A stretch of 11,876 bases of DNA, taken from Bacteroidota bacterium. GTDB lineage: Bacteria > Bacteroidota > Ignavibacteria > Tepidaquicellales > Tepidaquicellaceae. The stretch lies in the NCBI GenBank assembly GCA_023429265.1, contig JAEYVS010000201.1, forward strand, positions 1-11,876, given 5' to 3'. This document shows positions 6,806 to 11,876 of the stretch, piece by piece. A model generated the notes under the pieces. The model was not told the DNA's origin and did no database searches. It saw nothing but the letters and a program-made list of their open reading frames with translations. The position numbers and the translations under genes are program-made. The first letter of the stretch is position 1. Every line of letters begins with the position of its first letter.

Positions 6806-8503
6806 TCAATAGTTAACTTTAAAAGTAGCAAAGAAATAGTCATCCGTTAACTCCCTACTTTCGAAAATGTTATTTGTTATTCTGTGAACAAACATCAAAT
6901 TAAGAAAGAACTGCCTTAACGGTTCCCAGGTAAGATTAAATGTAATTATATCGCGATTTACCCTGTCTCCTGCAAGGAATTTTGGGACAACACTAGATTC
7001 CCCGGCACCAAAATTAATATTTCCGCCATAATTTACGACCACGTTTCCGAGCGAGTCAAGCACCAAACCCTGTCCTGACCTTTGATGCTGAAAAAGTAAT
7101 CCAGCTTTGACGCGGCTTCCAAAATTATAATACAATCCAGCTGCAACCTGGTCTGAGTTGGGGGGAAGAGACGGTCCCAGAGGGAGGTCCCAGTGGGTAT
7201 ATTGAGCTTTATTGCTTTTGTGAGCATATACAAACGGATCAAGCCGTGTGTATTCAAGTTTGAGATTCAAATCCGGTACGGTAAAAGCATCAGCCCAGTA
7301 AGCTCCGAACTGCCAACCGAATTTATTTGATATTCCTGCACTATCCGTGAAGAGGGTTGAAAATTCCAGGTCATCGATTATCATAGACCCCTGAAAAGCG
7401 AGATTTCTAACGGGTACTACTTCGAAATCGAATCCCATTAATGTATTATTAATATTCGGGATATCACCCTGGGAGGCTTTATTGAGTTCAGCTGAGGTCA
7501 GCAAACTGATCGGATTTAAAAATGTAAAGCTAAAGGACGAATTTGTAATAATTACACTCTCGAAGAACCCAAATTTTATTACTTCGGAAAATTTGACATC
7601 GAGCCTATGGGTAGCAATATTCTTTGAATTTAGTTCTACGCCCATTGAATCTCCTCTCAAGCTTCCGTAGAGGAAAGAATAAGAAAGAGCCTTATATCTT
7701 AAGTCTATTTTTCCAAAATCGAAGGGAACAGAATTGTCGGAAAGGAATAGTTTATCAATAAAACCTGATCCCTGTGTAACCTGGTAACGACCTATTGAAA
7801 GGCCCAACCAGTTTGTCGGTGTCTGGTATCTAAGGTATCCTGTAAAATAGTCGTAGAAGGTTTCAATTTTAAAGTCTTCGGTATTACCATTAGCAAAAAT
7901 CCTTTTGTCAGTTGAGCGAGCAAACAGGAAATCAGCTGAATCTCCCGATAATCTTGCGCCATTCATTGCATTTAAAGAAAATCCTATACTTTCGAACAAA
8001 CTTCCTCTGACCCCAAAGCCCCCTTCTCCAAGAAGGATGGATCGGCTTCCCAGTGAGTCACCTGAACTACCGCGATATGAGAGGCTTCCTATGTAATCAA
8101 CATAAAATGCGGCATTACTATCTTTATACACATATAAGTGCTTTTGTTTCTTATCATCAAATATCTTTTCAAGATTAAAATCACTAAAAAGTGAACTTTG
8201 CTTCTTTATTGTTCCGTAAACCTCATTTTCGAATTCAACTCCATAGTAATCCAGCTGATCCCTGTCAGTTTGAGAAAGAGTAGTTCTCTTTTCTATAAGC
8301 TGCTTCAGGAAGCCGCCAACTTCAGACCGGGAAATGGGTAAATTTGCGCTATTATACCCAATAATCTTTTTCTTTATCTGCATCCTTTGCAAGTAATCAT
8401 AGACGGAGTTGTCGGTTTCCACAAGCTCAACCTGGGAAAAAGACACACTTTGCCATAGCAGCAAAAATGAGATTACTGCAATAAAATTGAAAAATCTTTG
8501 CAT
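6806..8503 (-). CDS. Wzi-like outer-membrane capsule assembly protein (565 aa)
   Basis: A signal peptide covers about residues 1-23 (MQRFF, long hydrophobic core, then SFS before Q24). Next comes a helical N-terminal part (YDYLQRMQIKKKIIGY ... LPISRSEV) characteristic of Wzi-like proteins, then about 430 residues of repeated amphipathic beta strands with Tyr, Phe, Gly and Ser, ending in FKVNY with a terminal aromatic as in many outer-membrane barrels. In enterobacteria Wzi (about 480 residues, 18 strands) helps attach capsule to the cell surface; this protein is longer. The ATG at 8503 is preferred because the signal peptide begins there and the upstream stop lies 4 bases before it. A TTG at 8539 would add 12 residues, overlap the dehydratase gene and spoil the signal peptide. 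It is in an operon with the dehydratase. A general porin-like function is the alternative. Confidence 0.75.
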   Translation of the reverse strand: MQRFFNFIAVISFLLLWQSVSFSQVELVETDNSVYDYLQRMQIKKKIIGYNSANLPISRSEVGGFLKQLIEKRTTLSQTDRDQLDYYGVEFENEVYGTIKKQSSLFSDFNLEKIFDDKKQKHLYVYKDSNAAFYVDYIGSLSYRGSSGDSLGSRSILLGEGGFGVRGSLFESIGFSLNAMNGARLSGDSADFLFARSTDKRIFANGNTEDFKIETFYDYFTGYLRYQTPTNWLGLSIGRYQVTQGSGFIDKLFLSDNSVPFDFGKIDLRYKALSYSFLYGSLRGDSMGVELNSKNIATHRLDVKFSEVIKFGFFESVIITNSSFSFTFLNPISLLTSAELNKASQGDIPNINNTLMGFDFEVVPVRNLAFQGSMIIDDLEFSTLFTDSAGISNKFGWQFGAYWADAFTVPDLNLKLEYTRLDPFVYAHKSNKAQYTHWDLPLGPSLPPNSDQVAAGLYYNFGSRVKAGLLFQHQRSGQGLVLDSLGNVVVNYGGNINFGAGESSVVPKFLAGDRVNRDIITFNLTWEPLRQFFLNLMFVHRITNNIFESRELTDDYFFATFKVNY

Positions 8504-8507
8504 AAGC

Positions 8508-10433
8508 TTAATTTTGGATTTTAACCTCGGGGAAATCAAGAGGATTATATTCAGGAACTATAGATCTTAACAACATAACAATATTATTTTTGTCTTTAAG
8601 TGAGAGATAGCTAAATAGTTCAGATAATTTAGGATCAAGGTCGATCAGGAAATCAGAACCTGCATGTTTTGCAATAAGTATCTTTTTGTGAGTAGTATTG
8701 CCATACTCTTCGCCAGGAACTATCAGCTCCTCGAATAATTTTTCTCCCGGACGCAAGCCAGTAAAAATAATGTTAATATCTTTACCCTCGTCGTAACCGG
8801 AGAGTTTGATCATATCGCGAGCCATGTCTATTACTTTTATCTGGTCACCCATATCGAGAATGAAGATCTCCCCTCCCTTTCCAAGGACTGAAGCCTGAAG
8901 CACAAGTTGTACAGCTTCAGGAATAGTCATAAAATAGCGTGTTATGTCAGGATGCGTAATTGTCACTGGACCTCCTGAAGCAATCTGCTGTTTGAAGGTA
9001 AATATAACACTACCCCTGCTTCCCAGGACATTTCCAAATCTAACGGCGACATAGTGTAAATTATTTTCACGAGCCGCATTGATTACTATCATTTCTGCTA
9101 CGCGTTTTGTTGCTCCCATAACGCTTGTAGGATTAACAGCTTTATCCGTGGATACATAAACAAAATGTTTAACTCCTGATTCAATCGAAACATCAACAAG
9201 ATTTTTAGTGCCTAGAATATTATTAGACACAGCTTCCGGGGCATTGCCTTCCATCATCGGAACGTGCTTATGAGCGGCAGCGTGATATACCACTTCAGGT
9301 TTAAATTCATTGAATAGATACCTTATTCTATCTTTGAATCTTATATCCGCTACAACTGCAATGATTTTAGTTCGTGAAGAAGTACCATTTCCGGTGAGAG
9401 CAAGTCTCCGATTTAACTCCTGCTCTATTTCAAAAACAGAATTTTCACCGTGTCCCAAGAGTATAAGTTCATCAGGCTTGCATTTAATAATCTGGCGACA
9501 GAGCTCGCTACCAATTGAACCTCCTGCGCCGGTAATTAGAACGCGTTTGCCTTTTACAAAAGCAGCAACGGAATGAATATCAGTTTCAACAGGCTCACGT
9601 CTCAATAGATCTTCGATCTGTACTTCTCTGATATTTCTTAGAACGGTATCTTCATTGAGCAATTCAGACATAGAAGGAATAGTCATCGCCTGTACTCCCA
9701 TCTCAAGACACTGATCTATAATACCCCTCACCAATGGACCTGGCGCGGATGGGATGGCAATTATAACTTTCTGGATAGCCAGCTTTTTTATTGCTTCCTT
9801 TAAAACATCCCTACCGCCAATAACAGGAATTCCCCTGATGGAGAAATTCTTTATGTGAGGGTCATCATCAATAAAAGCAATTGGAGAAAGTCCCAACCTT
9901 CCATTTCTTTGCATTTCCTCAACTACGGAAGCACCCTGCTTACCGGCTCCAATAACGAGAACTCTCTCGCCAAGCTTTTCGCTTAACTGTCTTTCATTAA
10001 ATCTTTCAAAAAATTTTATGCTAAGCCTCGATATCGATATAAAAATGAAACTGATGAATCCATCAATAATGGGAAGAGATTTTGGAAGCTCGGTAAAACC
10101 AAATAGCCCAAAATACTTAAGAATAAGAAAAATATTTGATTGAACAATCAGAGCGAAAATCGATACAATAATGATGCGGGCTACTTCATCCATACCCGCG
10201 CTATGCCAGTATCTTCTATAAAGTCCAAGACGGAAAAATAATGCTAATTTGATAATGGAGAGTACTACTGTCGCGGCAAGAAGAGACTGCCAATAGAAAC
10301 TTATATCGACATTTCCATCGAGCCTGATAAAAAGGGCAAAGAAAGGCGAAACAGCCATAAACAGCAGGTCAAGAAGCAGAAAATGCCTGTTCCGGATTTT
10401 TAAAAGCTTATTTTCAAAACTTGAAGATCTCAT
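8508..10433 (-). CDS. Membrane-bound NDP-sugar 4,6-dehydratase, CapD/FlaA1/PglF/WbpM type (641 aa)
   Basis: Long-form polysaccharide biosynthesis dehydratase, expected to convert UDP-GlcNAc to UDP-4-keto-6-deoxy-HexNAc at the inner membrane. About four membrane segments lie within residues 17-140, followed by a first nucleotide-binding fold (VIGAGKQG, 160-167) and a second, catalytic SDR domain: TGAGGSIGSE 301-310, YHAAAHKHVP 383-392, TDK 429-431, and Met439/Lys443 in MGATK. The Met in place of the usual Tyr of YxxxK is the known feature of the large dehydratases WbpM and PglF. RPGEKLFEEL (561-570) is another conserved element. Its length is usual for the family. ATG at 10433 has no visible Shine-Dalgarno; 97 bases of AT-rich DNA separate it from the sugar transferase gene, and the Wzi-like gene starts 4 bases after its stop. 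Exact substrate and product stereochemistry (5-epimerising or not) cannot be read from motifs. Confidence 0.93.
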   Translation of the reverse strand: MRSSSFENKLLKIRNRHFLLLDLLFMAVSPFFALFIRLDGNVDISFYWQSLLAATVVLSIIKLALFFRLGLYRRYWHSAGMDEVARIIIVSIFALIVQSNIFLILKYFGLFGFTELPKSLPIIDGFISFIFISISRLSIKFFERFNERQLSEKLGERVLVIGAGKQGASVVEEMQRNGRLGLSPIAFIDDDPHIKNFSIRGIPVIGGRDVLKEAIKKLAIQKVIIAIPSAPGPLVRGIIDQCLEMGVQAMTIPSMSELLNEDTVLRNIREVQIEDLLRREPVETDIHSVAAFVKGKRVLITGAGGSIGSELCRQIIKCKPDELILLGHGENSVFEIEQELNRRLALTGNGTSSRTKIIAVVADIRFKDRIRYLFNEFKPEVVYHAAAHKHVPMMEGNAPEAVSNNILGTKNLVDVSIESGVKHFVYVSTDKAVNPTSVMGATKRVAEMIVINAARENNLHYVAVRFGNVLGSRGSVIFTFKQQIASGGPVTITHPDITRYFMTIPEAVQLVLQASVLGKGGEIFILDMGDQIKVIDMARDMIKLSGYDEGKDINIIFTGLRPGEKLFEELIVPGEEYGNTTHKKILIAKHAGSDFLIDLDPKLSELFSYLSLKDKNNIVMLLRSIVPEYNPLDFPEVKIQN

Positions 10434-10504
10434 TTATACAATGCTTAGTCACTTCCCCCAACCATATAAATGCATAAAACAATATATGAATTAAACATAT
10501 TTTT

Positions 10505-10524
10505 ATAAAGTAAATATAAAGTAA
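10505..10524. repeat. Short tandem ATAAAGTAA repeat in an AT-rich spacer
   Basis: ATAAAGTAA occurs at 10505-10513 and 10516-10524, an 11-base period in the strongly AT-rich 97-base gap (10434-10530) between the sugar transferase and dehydratase genes. I found no convincing promoter, hairpin or ribosome binding site in the gap. A one-helical-turn spacing could suit a regulator, but AT-rich DNA gives such repeats by chance. Confidence 0.35.
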
Positions 10525-10530
10525 TTTATA

Positions 10531-11121
10531 TTAACGAAATATGGACAAAAATGTCCTCCACAGCACCCCAATATCCGAAAAAAATGTTCTTGTGTGAATA
10601 TATTCCAGATTAATATTTAATTTTTCGGGCATTATTTTCTGAATGTAATATTCTTCCGGGTCAGAGGCATTTTTTAAAAGTTCGTTCTCATTCCTAAATT
10701 TTATCGAAGCATTATCAGTAATCCCCGGTCTTACTTTCAGAACCTCCATTTGTTCAGGATTATATAACCTGATATACTTAGGAACTTCGGGGCGCGGACC
10801 AACTAAGCTCATATCACCATTTAATACATTAATCATCTGGGGTAATTCATCCAGCTTAAACTTTCGTAAGATGTAACCTATTGAAGTAACCCTTGGGTCT
10901 CTGGATCCCACAGTCAATTCTCCTTTTGATTCTGAGTCCAGGTGCATTGTACGGAATTTAATTATCCTAAAAATTTTCTCGTTCATTCCTACTCTATCCT
11001 GTAGGAAAAAAACTGGACCTCTGGATGAAAACTTAACCAATATGGCTATTAAAAGAAAAAATGGGGAAAGTATCACTAACCCCATCAAGGAAAATAAAAT
11101 ATCAAATATTCTTTTTATCAA
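10531..11121 (-). CDS. Small phosphoglycosyl transferase, PglC-like (196 aa)
   Basis: Bacterial sugar transferase of the short monotopic type, which moves a sugar 1-phosphate from a UDP-sugar to undecaprenyl phosphate on the inner face of the inner membrane, the first step of glycan assembly. Visible: the N-terminal reentrant hydrophobic segment (about residues 5-30, with Ser19-Pro20), GPVFFLQDRVG 35-45, FRTM 56-59, the catalytic Asp-Glu pair D91-E92 in KLDELPQ, VGPRPE 107-112 and RPGITD 131-136. The length equals PglC (about 200); the extra N-terminal membrane domain of WcaJ/WbaP is absent. It starts at TTG at 11121, immediately after the aminotransferase TAA with no base between; MIKRIFDI is the normal N-terminus, so this start is favoured even without a Shine-Dalgarno. 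The neighbours suggest the sugar is an amino-dideoxy HexNAc. Confidence 0.92.
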   Translation of the reverse strand: MIKRIFDILFSLMGLVILSPFFLLIAILVKFSSRGPVFFLQDRVGMNEKIFRIIKFRTMHLDSESKGELTVGSRDPRVTSIGYILRKFKLDELPQMINVLNGDMSLVGPRPEVPKYIRLYNPEQMEVLKVRPGITDNASIKFRNENELLKNASDPEEYYIQKIMPEKLNINLEYIHTRTFFSDIGVLWRTFLSIFR

Positions 11122-11876
11122 TTATGCGCCGGTTACTTTATTGTAAGATGCAATAAATGAATCAATAATGTAATTAAGTTCGTCCTCCGTCAATTGAGGG
11201 TAAATTGGCAAGGATACCTCACATAAATAAGTATCTCGGCTTACCGGGAAATCATCCCCATTATATCCAAGATCTTTAAACAATGTTAGCATTGGAAGAG
11301 GTACAAAGTGAACATTGGTGGATACCCCCAAACTATTCATTTCTGTAATCAGGTCATCACGCTGCTGCTCTGAAACTCCATTTAACCGAAGCATATACAC
11401 GTGGCAAGTCGGGGCTTTATTGGGATCATTATAAGGAGGAGTCTTCACCCATTCATAAGGAGCGAGCCTATCAGTATAAAAATCAAATATTTCTTTTCTC
11501 CGGCTTAGTATCCGCTCATATTTACGAAATTGAGCCAGACCTATTGCAGCGCATATATCAGGCATATTAATTTTAACACCAAGTCTCTCTATATCATATC
11601 GCCAGCTGCCGCCGACAGTTTTTGTGAATGCATCTTTGGTTTGTCCATTAAGAGTAAGAGGCCTCAAGAAATCATAGATTTCGGTATTATCAAATGGCTG
11701 AGGAAGATTAAAGCAGATCGCTCCGCCTTCAGCTGTAGTAAGATTTTTGACTGCATGGAATGAAAACACAGTAACATCAGCAATAGAGCCCGTCCTTTTT
11801 CCGTAATATTCAGCTCCAAAAGCGTGCGCAGAATCAGCGAACACAAAAATTCTCCCGAGTTTCTCCTGAACTTCAT
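11122..11876 (-). CDS. DegT/DnrJ/EryC1/StrS sugar aminotransferase (partial, cut by right window edge)
   Basis: PLP-dependent aminotransferase that turns a keto-sugar nucleotide into an amino sugar, in the cytoplasm. About 251 C-terminal residues are visible; the frame is open to the edge, so the N-terminal third is missing. The segment FADSAHAFGA carries the Asp that binds the PLP pyridine nitrogen (codon 11833-11835), and SFHAVKNLTTAEGGAI carries the PLP-linking Lys (codon 11746-11748). GVKINMPDICAAIGLAQ and the later VHFVPLP region are also typical. The GTG at 11844 codes for a Val inside the domain and is not the start. The gene abuts the phosphoglycosyl transferase with no gap. With the 4,6-dehydratase it fits a PglE-like role making UDP-4-amino-4,6-dideoxy-HexNAc, but related family members act on other sugars, so the substrate is inferred. 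Confidence 0.93.
   Translation of the reverse strand, partial: EVQEKLGRIFVFADSAHAFGAEYYGKRTGSIADVTVFSFHAVKNLTTAEGGAICFNLPQPFDNTEIYDFLRPLTLNGQTKDAFTKTVGGSWRYDIERLGVKINMPDICAAIGLAQFRKYERILSRRKEIFDFYTDRLAPYEWVKTPPYNDPNKAPTCHVYMLRLNGVSEQQRDDLITEMNSLGVSTNVHFVPLPMLTLFKDLGYNGDDFPVSRDTYLCEVSLPIYPQLTEDELNYIIDSFIASYNKVTGA

Noticed and set aside
8504..8539. TTG at 8539 as the start of the Wzi-like gene
   Set aside because: It would overlap the dehydratase gene and place 12 polar, basic residues before an otherwise normal signal peptide that begins with ATG at 8503.
9310..9576. An 88-residue rightward open frame opposite the dehydratase gene
   Set aside because: It lies wholly within the conserved catalytic domain of the dehydratase on the other strand and has no recognisable motifs. 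The other short opposite-strand frames inside the ATPase, Wzi-like and aminotransferase genes were rejected for the same reason.
11842..11844. GTG at 11844 as the aminotransferase start
   Set aside because: The frame is open to the window edge and the codon lies just before the conserved PLP-binding Asp segment, inside the domain.

Overview
The window looks like chromosomal DNA of a Gram-negative bacterium of the Bacteroidota/Ignavibacteriota kind (FCB group). This is an inference. It rests on two or three outer-membrane-type proteins, moderately low GC, mostly weak or absent Shine-Dalgarno sequences, frequent TTG starts, and several upstream sequences resembling the Bacteroidota -33/-7 promoter (TTTG, about 19-20 nt, TAnnTTTG). 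No species can be named from the sequence alone. I see no phage, transposase, CRISPR array, tRNA or rRNA.

Left part (1-1013). The 3' end of pyrG (CTP synthase) runs rightward and overlaps tail to tail by 12 bases with a small leftward orphan gene for a membrane-anchored protein (184-756). The 257-base divergent spacer (757-1013) carries a nested repeat cluster: two hairpins whose stems differ by paired changes, surrounded by shorter direct repeats.

Middle (1014-5920). Two full-length, tandem, paralogous P-type cation ATPases of the CtpE-like type sit 5 bases apart. Both probably start at TTG, both have PQGL in place of PEGL in membrane segment 4, and the pair ends at a clear hairpin terminator. 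Their catalytic motifs fall at nearly the same residue numbers, but the hinge motifs have diverged.

Right part (5939-11876, all leftward). This is a surface-polysaccharide/glycan block. In transcription order it encodes a DegT/DnrJ/EryC1/StrS sugar aminotransferase (cut by the window edge), a small PglC-like phosphoglycosyl transferase, a long membrane-bound NDP-sugar 4,6-dehydratase (CapD/FlaA1/PglF/WbpM type, with the MxxxK active site), a Wzi-like outer-membrane capsule assembly barrel, and an unassigned exported barrel-like protein probably read from its own promoter. Dehydratase, aminotransferase and phosphoglycosyl transferase together are the core set for making a UDP-4-amino-4,6-dideoxy-HexNAc sugar (bacillosamine type) and placing it on undecaprenyl phosphate as the first sugar of a glycan. 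Wzi would act at the cell surface end of the same pathway. More of the locus, such as an acetyltransferase and glycosyltransferases, probably lies beyond the right edge.

Nothing here is convincingly a wholly new system. The points most worth a second look are the ATPase pair, the covarying hairpin repeats beside its promoter, the high share of TTG starts, and the two unassigned proteins.
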